64,000 nucleotides of DNA from DASWIP01 sp036397635 (GTDB taxonomy: Bacteria > Actinomycetota > AC-67): positions 1 to 64,000 of the forward strand of contig DASWIP010000012.1 of the NCBI GenBank assembly GCA_036397635.1. The letters run 5' to 3'. Below are positions 35,793 through 43,897 of this stretch, in pieces. The notes beneath the pieces are model-generated. The model was not told the DNA's origin. It did no database searches and was given only the letters and a program-made list of their open reading frames with translations. Both the position numbers and the translations under genes were made by a program. Each line of letters starts with the position of its first letter. The stretch's first letter is position 1.

Positions 35793-35885
35793 TCGGCCAC
35801 ACCGATGTGCCCGCCACGGCGACGGGATGGACTCGATCGCGCCCCCCGGGACCCCAGCCCAGACCCAGGCTCCCGACGCCCGGGA

Positions 35886-36887
35886 TCAGCCGAGTGACCG
35901 GCTCGGATCCGCCCCGACATCCAGAGGGGTCCGCTCCCCCCGCTCGAGGCGCCGGATCCCGGCCGCCGCGATCATCGCGCCGTTGTCCGTGCACAGCGCC
36001 GGCTCCGGGATGACGACGCGGAGACCGCGCTGATCGCCCGCCTCGTGCATCAGCGCGCGCAGCCGCGAGTTCGCGGCGACTCCGCCGCCGACCACGACCT
36101 GCTCGATGCCGGTCTGCTCGACCGCGCGCAGGATCTTGGCGACCTGAACGTCCAAGATCGCCTCCTGCACCGACGCGGCGAGGTCGGAGACGTCGAACGC
36201 CTCACCGAGAGCCTCGCGCTCGCGGATCCAGCGGATCACCGCGGTCTTCAGGCCCGAGAACGAGAAGTCCAGGTTCGGCTCGGCCAGCATCGCGCGGGGG
36301 AATCGATACGCGGCGGGATCGCCGTCGCGCGCGAGCAGGTCGATCGCCGGCCCGCCGGGGAACCCGAGTCCGATGAAGCGCGCGATCTTGTCGAAGGCTT
36401 CGCCGGCCGCGTCGTCGATGGTCTGGCCGATGATCTCGAACCGGCCGTGCTCGGGCATCACCGCGAGCATGGTGTGCCCGCCGGAGACGATCAGCGCCAG
36501 CACCGGCGGCTCGAGCGATCGATCGGCCAGGAACGCGGACTCGATATGGCCTTCCAGGTGGTTCACCCCGATCATGGGGATGCTCAGCGTCGCCGCCGTC
36601 GCCTTCGCTGCCGCGAGCCCCACCAGCAAGCACCCGACCAGGCCCGGCCCGATCGTGACCGCGACCGCCTCGAGGTCCTTGCGGGTCACCTTCGCTTCCT
36701 CGAGCGCGTGCTCGATCGCCGGCGTGATCGTCATCACGTGCGCGCGCGAGGCCAGCTCGGGCACGACCCCGCCGAAACGCGCGTGTACGTCGATCTGGGA
36801 GCTGATGATGCTCGATCGAACGGTCTGATCGTCGAGCACCGCCACGCCGGTCTCATCGCAAGACGTTTCGATCCCCAGGACGAGCAT
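35886..36887 (-). CDS. tsaD: tRNA N6-threonylcarbamoyladenosine synthase TsaD
   Basis: TsaD transfers the threonylcarbamoyl group to A37 of ANN-decoding tRNAs, working with TsaB and TsaE encoded upstream. The product is 333 residues from the ATG at 36887 (MLVLGIETSCDETGVAV), which shares a base with the rimI stop (TGATG). The metal site is His110/His114 in NHLEGHIESAF. VSGGHTML and VVVGGGVAANSRLR form the ASKHA nucleotide-binding parts. It ends the operon, and a GT/AC hairpin follows. Confidence 0.97.
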   Translation of the reverse strand: MLVLGIETSCDETGVAVLDDQTVRSSIISSQIDVHARFGGVVPELASRAHVMTITPAIEHALEEAKVTRKDLEAVAVTIGPGLVGCLLVGLAAAKATAATLSIPMIGVNHLEGHIESAFLADRSLEPPVLALIVSGGHTMLAVMPEHGRFEIIGQTIDDAAGEAFDKIARFIGLGFPGGPAIDLLARDGDPAAYRFPRAMLAEPNLDFSFSGLKTAVIRWIREREALGEAFDVSDLAASVQEAILDVQVAKILRAVEQTGIEQVVVGGGVAANSRLRALMHEAGDQRGLRVVIPEPALCTDNGAMIAAAGIRRLERGERTPLDVGADPSRSLG

Positions 36888-37420
36888 CAGCCGCCCACCG
36901 TGGAGCGGACCTTCGCCAGGCGGGCGTCCATCTCGGTGGTGCGGCAGTCCTCGATCCACATCACCAGCGCGTCCTCGCCGGTCTCGGCGTAGTAGTTCTT
37001 GCGTATCCCGACGGGGCGGAACCCGAACAACGCGTACAGCCGCTGCGCCGCCCAGTTCGCCACCCGCACCTCCAGCGCGATCGTCCGGGCGCCGCGCGCG
37101 CGCGCCTCCTCGACCAGGTTGAGCATCAAACGGCTTCCGACCCCACCGTGCTGATACGCAGGATCGACCGCGATGGTAGTGATGTGTCCCTCGTCGTCGT
37201 GCACCATCAAGCCGCCGTACCCGATCACGTCCTTGTCGTGCTGAACGACGACGTAATGCCGCGACTTACGCTGCCCGATCTCGGAGAAGAACAGCGCCGC
37301 GCTCCACGGCCGCGGATAGACCTCCCGCTCGATCGCGAGTACTTCGCGGACGTGCCGCCGCCGCATCGGCACGATCTCGATCGCCAGCGGGACCTGCGGG
37401 GGATCGCTCGGCGCCCTCAT
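36887..37420 (-). CDS. rimI: Ribosomal protein alanine N-acetyltransferase RimI-like
   Basis: The 177-residue GNAT acetyltransferase starts at the ATG overlapping the tsaB stop (ATGA). The fold is shown by VLAIEREVYPRPWS, the acetyl-CoA loop DPAYQHGGVGSRLM (the QxxGxG/A signature appears as QHGGVG) and ALEVRVANWAAQRLYALFGF. RimI acetylates the N-terminus of S18 in E. coli. The location among tsaB, tsaE and tsaD is the common actinobacterial order. The last 15 residues extend past the usual end. Confidence 0.93.
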   Translation of the reverse strand: MRAPSDPPQVPLAIEIVPMRRRHVREVLAIEREVYPRPWSAALFFSEIGQRKSRHYVVVQHDKDVIGYGGLMVHDDEGHITTIAVDPAYQHGGVGSRLMLNLVEEARARGARTIALEVRVANWAAQRLYALFGFRPVGIRKNYYAETGEDALVMWIEDCRTTEMDARLAKVRSTVGG

Positions 37421-38166
37421 CCCGCCTCCCGCGCGCGCTTGGGGATCTTCACGCGGTTGGGCCGCTCGATCATGACACCCCGCTGCTCCCACTTGATCTC
37501 TGCGTCGGAGCGGCGCACGTACAGCGGCTCGAGCTGCTCGGGCGAGACGAAATCCTCCCGTTCGATCCGTGGGATCGCCAGCTCGACCAGCACCTCGGCC
37601 GACGGGTGCTGCCGCACCGGCGACGCGAACTCTATCTCCTCGACGCCGCTGAATACCTCCTGGTACGCGGGCGCGCCGTCGCCGACGAGCAGCGCGTGCT
37701 CACGCCGCGCCACGACTTCGGCCACCACGTCCTCCGGCGCCATCGACGTGTAGTCGCTCTCGCGCTCGACCCCGCCGTGCACAGCGCGGTAGAAGGCCGC
37801 GAACACCTCGCCGCGCTTGGCGTCGATGCAGGGCACGATCAGCTTGGGGGAGTAGCACACACCGAAAGCCAGCAGGTCCAGGCTCGCAACACCGATCAGC
37901 GGGATGGTCAGCGTCTGCGCGATCGTCTTCGCGGTCGCGATGCCGACGCGCATGCCGGTGAACAGGCCGGGCCCGACGTCCACGGCGACGGCACCGAGGT
38001 GCTCGAGCTGCACGCCGGTCTCTTCGCATAGCGCCGTGATCGCCGGCATCAAGAACTCGACGTGGCCGCGTCCCTGCGCCGTGGATCGGCCGGCGATGGT
38101 CCCTTCTCTCGCGCCCAGGGCGACCGAGGACATCCGCGTGGCCGTCTCGATGCCAAGCACGATCAC
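37417..38166 (-). CDS. tsaB: t6A biosynthesis dimerisation protein TsaB
   Basis: TsaB is the non-catalytic partner that binds and activates TsaD. The 249-residue protein has the ASKHA start MIVLGIETATRMSSVAL, AVDVGPGLFTGMRVGIATAK and VPCIDAKRGEVFAAFY, all typical. The C-terminal 35 residues (from about 212) are basic and of uncertain use. The GTG start overlaps the tsaE stop (GTGA). Confidence 0.95.
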   Translation of the reverse strand: MIVLGIETATRMSSVALGAREGTIAGRSTAQGRGHVEFLMPAITALCEETGVQLEHLGAVAVDVGPGLFTGMRVGIATAKTIAQTLTIPLIGVASLDLLAFGVCYSPKLIVPCIDAKRGEVFAAFYRAVHGGVERESDYTSMAPEDVVAEVVARREHALLVGDGAPAYQEVFSGVEEIEFASPVRQHPSAEVLVELAIPRIEREDFVSPEQLEPLYVRRSDAEIKWEQRGVMIERPNRVKIPKRAREAG

Positions 38167-38645
38167 CGGCCGGCCTCCTCGAGCACGTCGATGGCATCCA
38201 GCCGGTCCGCCCAGCCGTCGAGGCCGCGCAGCACGATCGAGCGCCGCTCGTCCGCCGCGACCGTGATCTCGACCTCAAGCCGCTCGGGCGGCAACGCGAC
38301 GTCCACCGCGTCGCCCCACTCGATGAACAGAACGTAGTCGGGCGAGAACACCTCCTCGTAGCCGAGGTCGATCAGCTCTTGGATCGAGTTCAAGCGGTAC
38401 ACGTCGACGTGGAGCACGTCCAGGTCGCCCGCGTACTTGCGCGCCAGCACGAACGAGGGGCTGGTCACGCGCGCGGTCACGCCGAGCGCCGCGGCGGCGC
38501 CCTGCACGAACGCCGTCTTGCCCGCGCCCAGGTCGCCCGATAGCGCGACCACGTCGCCGGGCCGCAGCGCGCGCGCGACCAGGGCCGCGATCGCCCGGGT
38601 CTGCTCGGCGCCGGCCGAGGTCAGGTGCAGCTCTCGTGCGGGCAT
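38163..38645 (-). CDS. tsaE: t6A biosynthesis ATPase TsaE
   Basis: TsaE is the ATPase that drives turnover of the TsaBD complex. The 160-residue product has Walker A SGDLGAGKTAF (residues 36-46), VTSPSFVLARKY, the HVDVYRL stretch and FIEWGD, which are the family's signature points. It is first in the overlapping block tsaE-tsaB-rimI-tsaD and follows the glycosylase gene by 54 bases. Confidence 0.96.
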   Translation of the reverse strand: MPARELHLTSAGAEQTRAIAALVARALRPGDVVALSGDLGAGKTAFVQGAAAALGVTARVTSPSFVLARKYAGDLDVLHVDVYRLNSIQELIDLGYEEVFSPDYVLFIEWGDAVDVALPPERLEVEITVAADERRSIVLRGLDGWADRLDAIDVLEEAGR

Positions 38646-38699
38646 GCCGTCACTCTAGAACGCGCAGCGCGCCCCAGCACAGCCGCGGGCCAGACCGAG

Positions 38700-39308
38700 T
38701 CAGAACAGGCCGAGCTGCTCGGCATCGGGGTCGGGCGGCGATCCCCTGACCTCTTCGAGCAGCTTCGCGAGCAGCCGGAAGTCGTCCTCCATCTGGCTCA
38801 TCGCCGCCGACTGCCGCCCACCGTGCAGGATCGCGGCCGGATGGAACGTCGGGATCAGAACCCGTCCCCGATAGCTGAAGCGTTGCCCGCGCACGCGTGA
38901 GATGCCAACCTGCTTGCCCAGCAAGAACCGGGTCGCGAAGTTGCCGAGCGAGCAGATCACCTTCGGGTCCACGAGGTCGATCTGCTCGAGCAGCCACGGC
39001 GTGCACGCCTCGATCTCGTCGGGCTGCGGGTCCCGGTTCCCCGGGGGGCGGCATTTGAGCACGTTGCACACGTAGACCTGCTCGCGGGCCAGGCCGATGC
39101 TTTCCAGCAGCCCGTTGAGCAGCCCCCCGGCCGCGCCCACGAACGGGAGGCCTTGCCGGTCCTCGTGGAATCCCGGCGCCTCGCCGATGAACATCAGGTC
39201 GGCATTCGGATGACCCGATGCGTACACGACCTGCGTGCGCCCCTGCGCGAGCGCGCACCGCGTGCACGTCGCAGCCTCGCGCGCTGCCTCGTCGAGCGTG
39301 CGCGTCAT
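38700..39308 (-). CDS. Family 4 (Fe-S) uracil-DNA glycosylase
   Basis: This enzyme excises uracil from DNA. The 202-residue product starts at the ATG at 39308, preceded by GAGGGGGGAG. The [4Fe-4S] ligands are Cys15, Cys18, Cys86 and Cys102. Motif 1 is GEAPGFHEDRQGLPFVGAAG, CNVLKCRPPGNRDP follows, and the late motif FHPAAIL is present. The terminal EQLGLF resembles a beta-clamp-binding peptide (Q-L-x-L-F), which would recruit it to replication forks. Confidence 0.95.
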   Translation of the reverse strand: MTRTLDEAAREAATCTRCALAQGRTQVVYASGHPNADLMFIGEAPGFHEDRQGLPFVGAAGGLLNGLLESIGLAREQVYVCNVLKCRPPGNRDPQPDEIEACTPWLLEQIDLVDPKVICSLGNFATRFLLGKQVGISRVRGQRFSYRGRVLIPTFHPAAILHGGRQSAAMSQMEDDFRLLAKLLEEVRGSPPDPDAEQLGLF

Positions 39309-39318
39309 CTCTCCCCCC

Positions 39319-40236
39319 TCACCGGGTGCCTCTCGCAGGCACCCCGTCGGCATCGGTCGCTGCTCGCACCCCGCGCCGCACCGCATCCGCGAGCGCGTCG
39401 GCGGCGAGCCGCCCTACCAGCTCAACCGGGGAAGGAAGCGTTCGCGTCGAGACCGCGAACACGGCGTCACCGTCGAACATCGTATGCACTGGGACGATCG
39501 CGCGCGCAAGGCCGGTCCCGGCCATGTGCGCGAGCCGGTACAGCTCTTCCTTGGTCAGGTCGGCGTTGGTCGCCACGCAGGCGGTGGTGGTCGAGGTGAC
39601 GTTCTGATCGGGCCGGCCGAACAGCGCCGGGTCGTAGACCGGCTCGGCGCGCGCCCCGGCGATGATCGTCCCATCGGCGTCGATCACGTCGCCGACGGCG
39701 TTGCACACGGCGAGCGCCCCCACCACGACCTCACCGAAGCCGCGCGAGGCACTGCCGAGGCCGCCGCGGCTCATGTGCTCGAACCCGGCGGACTTGCCGC
39801 AGGTGGCGCCCATGGCGGCGCCGACGCTTCCCTCGCGCCGCTCGTCGTTCGAGGCGGCTTCGCACGCAGCCTCGCCCTGCTCGGGCCCCGGCCGCACCGA
39901 CGGGTCTCCGATCAGGAAGTCGTAGATCGAGGCGGCCGGCACGATCGGCACCGGGCCGAACGGTGTCGGCCAGCCGATGCCCTGCTGCTCGAGCCAGCGC
40001 ATCACCCCGTAGGCTGCCGACAACCCGAACGCCGACCCGCCGGTGAGCGCGATCGCGTGCACCTCTTGCACGCGCGTGCCCGGCCGCAGCACGTCGGTCT
40101 CGTGCGTCGCCGGCGCCCCGCCCAGGATCGCGACCGAGCCGCGCGCGCCCGGCGGCAGCAGCACCACCGTGCAGCCGGTCAGCGCGACCGGATCGTCCCA
40201 GTGACCGACGCGGACGCCGGGCACGTCGACGATCAC
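39319..40236 (-). CDS. P1 family (DmpA-type, S58) autoprocessing peptidase
   Basis: The 305-residue protein belongs to the DmpA/L-aminopeptidase family, N-terminal nucleophile-like enzymes that cleave themselves into two chains. PGVRVGHWDD, VAILGGAPATHETDVL, ALTGGSAFGLSAAYGVM and FGEVVVGALAVCNAVGDV are strong family markers. The segment usually read as NTTLAVVATD is STTTACVATNA here, so the cleavage pair would be Ser-Thr and the nucleophile Thr, by alignment only. Mycobacterial Rv1333 is a relative. The GTG start overlaps the hydrolase stop. The physiological substrate is unknown. Confidence 0.88.
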   Translation of the reverse strand: MIVDVPGVRVGHWDDPVALTGCTVVLLPPGARGSVAILGGAPATHETDVLRPGTRVQEVHAIALTGGSAFGLSAAYGVMRWLEQQGIGWPTPFGPVPIVPAASIYDFLIGDPSVRPGPEQGEAACEAASNDERREGSVGAAMGATCGKSAGFEHMSRGGLGSASRGFGEVVVGALAVCNAVGDVIDADGTIIAGARAEPVYDPALFGRPDQNVTSTTTACVATNADLTKEELYRLAHMAGTGLARAIVPVHTMFDGDAVFAVSTRTLPSPVELVGRLAADALADAVRRGVRAATDADGVPARGTR

Positions 40237-41270
40237 GACGGGATGACCCGGCTGATGAATCGGCGCAGATGATCGGTGACCTGCTCATGCTGCTCGAGCA
40301 TCGGCATGTGCCCGGCGCCGGGCAGCACGACCAGGTTCCCGTCGGGCAGCACACGCGCGATGCGCTGCGCGGCATGCGGCGGTGTGAGCCGGTCGTGCAT
40401 CCCGACCATCACCAGCACCGGCACTTCCAGCGACGCCACGACCTCGGTGACATCCAGCGCGGCCATGGCCGGAATCAGGTTCAGCCAGGTCTCGGTCGGC
40501 GTCTCGGCGAGCAGCTCGTGCACGAAGTCCACCTGTCGCGGTGACGGGCGCGGCGCGAACCCCATCACGCGCGTCCCCAGGTACTGCAGGTCCGGCGCGC
40601 GGTGGCGGAGCCGATCCACGTGATCGCCGCGTCCGGCGAGCGCGCGCATCGCCGCTTCCTGCAGACCCTGCATCGTCGCCTCGATGCGACGGGCGAAGCC
40701 GGGCAGCATCCCGCCCATCACGTCGGCCGAGGTGGTGTCGATCAGCACCAACCCGCGCACACGCTTGGCCATCTCGTCCGGGAACAGCTGCGCGTAACGC
40801 AGCAGAGTCATCCCACCCATCGAGTGACCGACCAGCACGACATGCTCGTCGCGCGCGCATCCACGCACGACCACGTCGAGATCGCGCGCGAGCGCGTCGA
40901 GGCTCCACCCGTCTTCGGGCGGCATCCCGCTGCGCCCGTGGCCGCGCTGGTCGTACAGCACCATGCGCGCGTGTGCCGACAGGTCCTTCATCTGGTGGTG
41001 CCACGACGTCAGCGCGAGCGAGAACCCGTGGACCATGAGCACGGTCGGGCCGGTGCCGATCTCCTCGACGTGCAGCTTGGTCCCGTCGAACGAGGCGAGC
41101 GGTCCGAGCGGCTTGCCGGCCAGCAGGCCGTAGGGCTCGTCGCCGAACGCGTCGGCGCGCGCGCGATCGCGCTTGACCCACGCCTTCTCGGCCGCGACTG
41201 TCGCCGCAACCGCCGCGCCGACGCCCAGCGCGACCCCGCCGGCGACCCAACCGCGACGACGCTTAGCCAT
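40233..41270 (-). CDS. Membrane-anchored alpha/beta hydrolase
   Basis: The 345-residue protein has an N-terminal transmembrane helix (about 8-27) after MAKRRR, then a hydrolase domain. It shows MVHGFSLALTSW (oxyanion loop), YDQRGHGRSG, the nucleophile Ser150 in VGHSMGG, Asp in VGMHDRLTPP and His in PGAGHMPMLE. In actinobacteria a comparable hydrolase often sits between alr and tsaE. The substrate is not deducible. It overlaps the alr stop by eight bases and the peptidase start by four. Confidence 0.9.
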   Translation of the reverse strand: MAKRRRGWVAGGVALGVGAAVAATVAAEKAWVKRDRARADAFGDEPYGLLAGKPLGPLASFDGTKLHVEEIGTGPTVLMVHGFSLALTSWHHQMKDLSAHARMVLYDQRGHGRSGMPPEDGWSLDALARDLDVVVRGCARDEHVVLVGHSMGGMTLLRYAQLFPDEMAKRVRGLVLIDTTSADVMGGMLPGFARRIEATMQGLQEAAMRALAGRGDHVDRLRHRAPDLQYLGTRVMGFAPRPSPRQVDFVHELLAETPTETWLNLIPAMAALDVTEVVASLEVPVLVMVGMHDRLTPPHAAQRIARVLPDGNLVVLPGAGHMPMLEQHEQVTDHLRRFISRVIPS

Positions 41271-42387
41271 CCAGGTACACCCGTGGCAGCCTGGGCGACA
41301 TGCGCGTCACGATCTCGTAGTTGATGGTGTTCAGCGCGGCGGCGTGCTCGTCGGCAGTGACGCGCTCGGACTCTTGTGCGCCGATCAGCACGGCCTCGTC
41401 TCCGACGGCGCAGCCGTCGTCTCCCAGGTCCACCATGAACGAGTCCATGCACACGGTCCCGACGGCAGGATAGCGGCGGCCGCCGATCAGCACCGGCGCG
41501 CGGTTCGACAGGCCGCGCGCCCACCCGTCGGCGTAGCCCAGCGGGATCGAGGCGATCGTGGCGTCGCGCGTGGCGCGCCATGTGTGACCGTAGGACACCG
41601 CCTCGCCGGCGCTCACGCGCGTGACCCGCGCGACGCGCGCGCGCAGTGTCATCGCCGGATCAAGGTCCACGATGCCGTCGCACTTGGGACCGGGCGAGAG
41701 CCCGTACATCGCGATCCCGAGCCTCACGGCGTCGTAGTGGGCGTCCGGCCGCGTGATCGAGGCAGCCGAGTTCGCAACGTGGCGGAACGCGGGCTCGATC
41801 CCGAGCACCGCCAGCCGCTCGCAAGTCTCGTTGAACCGCTGCAACTGGGTGTCGATGAAAGCGTTGGTCGGATCGTCGGCGAACGCGAAGTGAGTGAAGA
41901 TCGCCTCGATCTCGACCCGACCCTCCTTCGCGATCGCGGCCGCGAGCTCCTCGGCGTGACGCCACAGGACGCCCAGCCGGTTCAGGCCGGTGTCGATCTT
42001 CAGGTGGACCCGAACGGTGCGCCCCGCGCGCTCGGCGGCTTCCCCGATCGAAACGAGTCCCTGCTCGGTGAACACCACCGGCGTGAGATCGTTCGCCAGC
42101 GCCTCGTCCAGCCGGTTCGCCGGCGCCTCGTGCAGCAGCAGCACCGGAGCGTCGATACCGGCTTCCCGCAGCCGTATCCCCTCCTCGACCAGGATCACTC
42201 CCAGCCACGTCGCACCCGCTTGCAGCGCCGCGCGCGCGACGGGGACGGCGCCGTGCCCGTAGCCGTCGGCCTTGACCACGGCCATGATCTGCGTCCCCCT
42301 GCTCAGGCGTTCACCGACGCGCGAGACGTTGCGTCGGATCGCGCCGAGGTCGACCTCGATCCACGCGGGACGAGGCGCGTCAGGCAC
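41263..42387 (-). CDS. alr: Alanine racemase
   Basis: Alr makes D-alanine for peptidoglycan using PLP. The 374-residue product has the PLP-binding Lys39 in MAVVKADGYGHG, YGLSPG, the second catalytic Tyr in AVSYGHTWRA and GTVCMDSFMVDLG. The GTG start overlaps the nnr stop by eight bases. Together with glmS and glmM upstream it makes this stretch a cell-wall precursor supply operon. Confidence 0.96.
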   Translation of the reverse strand: MPDAPRPAWIEVDLGAIRRNVSRVGERLSRGTQIMAVVKADGYGHGAVPVARAALQAGATWLGVILVEEGIRLREAGIDAPVLLLHEAPANRLDEALANDLTPVVFTEQGLVSIGEAAERAGRTVRVHLKIDTGLNRLGVLWRHAEELAAAIAKEGRVEIEAIFTHFAFADDPTNAFIDTQLQRFNETCERLAVLGIEPAFRHVANSAASITRPDAHYDAVRLGIAMYGLSPGPKCDGIVDLDPAMTLRARVARVTRVSAGEAVSYGHTWRATRDATIASIPLGYADGWARGLSNRAPVLIGGRRYPAVGTVCMDSFMVDLGDDGCAVGDEAVLIGAQESERVTADEHAAALNTINYEIVTRMSPRLPRVYLDG

Positions 42388-43897
42388 CGGTCATCACCTC
42401 TCGCACCGTCGGGCCGATCTCGTAGAGCAGCGTCGAGGCGTTCGCCGGATGCGGCCACGCACGCGCCGAGATCCGGTCGCCGGCGCGGCCGTGCACCCAC
42501 ACGCCGGCTGCCACCAGCGCCCCGTCGACGCGCTCGCGCCGTTGCGCGGCAAGCGACCCCAGCAGACCGGTCAACACGTCGCCGGTCCCACCCTGCGCCA
42601 GCGCTTCCGATCCGGTCATGTTGACGAGCAGCTCGCCGTCCGGCGACGCGATGACGGTTCCCTGGCCCTTGAAGACCACGATCGCGTTTAGACGCTCGGC
42701 GGCGGCGCGCGCGGTCCCCAGTCGGTCGGCTTCCAGCTCGCCTGCGGACCGGTCGAGCAGCCGCGACAGCTCGCCGGCGTGCGGCGTCACGATGGTCGTC
42801 CCGCGCCGTGACGCAAGCTCGTCGACGGCACCGGCGTAGGCGTTCAACCCGTCGGCGTCGGCCACCACCGGCAGATCCGTCTCCGCGAGCAGCGCGCGCA
42901 CGGCCTCGACGGTCGCGGGATGCGTCGTCAGCCCCGGCCCGAGCGCGATCGCGTGGAACTCTCCCAGCCGAGGCCGCAGCAGATCCAGCGCCTTCGGGTC
43001 CAGGGTGCCTTCGGCGCTCTCCGGCGCGGGGATCGTGGTCATCTCGGGGATGCGCGCGAGCACCACCCGGCACACATCCTCCGGCGCGAGCAGCGTCGTC
43101 AGCCCAGCACCGGCGTGGATCGCTGCGCCGCAGACCAAACCGGCCGCACCCGGCATCGCGCGCGAGCCGGCGACGACCAGCAATGTGCCGACGCGACGCT
43201 TGTTCGTGCCGAGCGCGCGCACCGGAAGCTGCTCGCGAACATCGGCGGCGGCGAGTGCGCGCGCGGTCGCCTCGAGGCCCGGCGGCAGACCGATGTCGGC
43301 GACCTCGACGTGGCCGGCGTACGCGGCGCCGGGCATGAACAGCAGACCCGGCTTCTGGCCTCCGAAGGTCACCGTCGCATCGGCTTCGACCGCGAGACCC
43401 GGGATCGCGCCGGTGTCGGCGTCGATGCCGCTGGGCACATCCACCGCCAGGATCGGCGCGTCCGAGTCGTTCAAAGCCTGGATCGCCGCGGCGGCCGGAC
43501 CCTCGGGCGCGCGCGTCAGCCCGACCCCGAAGATGGCGTCGATCACCAGATCGGCGTCGCGCAGCGCGCGCGCCAGATCCGCGGCGGGTCGAACAGGCCC
43601 GCGGAAGCGCGCGCGCTGCTCGCCCGGCAAGCCCGAGAGGTCGTCCCATAACAGCACCGCGGTCGCATGCGCGCCCCAGCGGTGCAGGACGCGTGCCGCC
43701 ACCAGCCCGTCGCCGCCGTTGTTGCCCTTGCCACAGACGACGACGACTCGACGGCCGTAGCACCCGCCGAGCAGCGCGCGCGCAGCGCGCGCGACCGCGA
43801 ACCCGGCGTTCTCCATGAGCTGCTCGACCGGAACACCGCGCGCCTCCGCCTGGGCGTCTTGACGCTTCACGTCCGTTGCCAGCAGGACGTCGAGCAT
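42380..43897 (-). CDS. nnr: Bifunctional NAD(P)H-hydrate epimerase / ADP-dependent dehydratase
   Basis: Nnr repairs hydrated NADH and NADPH. The 505-residue protein has the YjeF_N epimerase half (MENAGFAVARAARALL, CGKGNNGGDGLVAARVL, AVDVPSGIDADTG) and the ribokinase-like dehydratase half (KRRVGTLLVVAGSRAMPGAA, DADGLNAYAG, TPHAGELSRLL, GTGDVLTGLLGSL). It abuts the glmS stop. Placement between glmS and alr is typical of actinobacteria. Confidence 0.96.
   Translation of the reverse strand: MLDVLLATDVKRQDAQAEARGVPVEQLMENAGFAVARAARALLGGCYGRRVVVVCGKGNNGGDGLVAARVLHRWGAHATAVLLWDDLSGLPGEQRARFRGPVRPAADLARALRDADLVIDAIFGVGLTRAPEGPAAAAIQALNDSDAPILAVDVPSGIDADTGAIPGLAVEADATVTFGGQKPGLLFMPGAAYAGHVEVADIGLPPGLEATARALAAADVREQLPVRALGTNKRRVGTLLVVAGSRAMPGAAGLVCGAAIHAGAGLTTLLAPEDVCRVVLARIPEMTTIPAPESAEGTLDPKALDLLRPRLGEFHAIALGPGLTTHPATVEAVRALLAETDLPVVADADGLNAYAGAVDELASRRGTTIVTPHAGELSRLLDRSAGELEADRLGTARAAAERLNAIVVFKGQGTVIASPDGELLVNMTGSEALAQGGTGDVLTGLLGSLAAQRRERVDGALVAAGVWVHGRAGDRISARAWPHPANASTLLYEIGPTVREVMTGA

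Larger units (their letters stand above)
35534..35885. other. 352-base intergenic region between tsaD and groES
   Basis: From groES outward it holds a 58-base untranslated leader, the CIRCE operator (35592-35618), the groES promoter (35624-35653) and the GT/AC hairpin (35755-35792) downstream of tsaD. I see no gene, tRNA or further structured element in the remainder. Confidence 0.7.
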
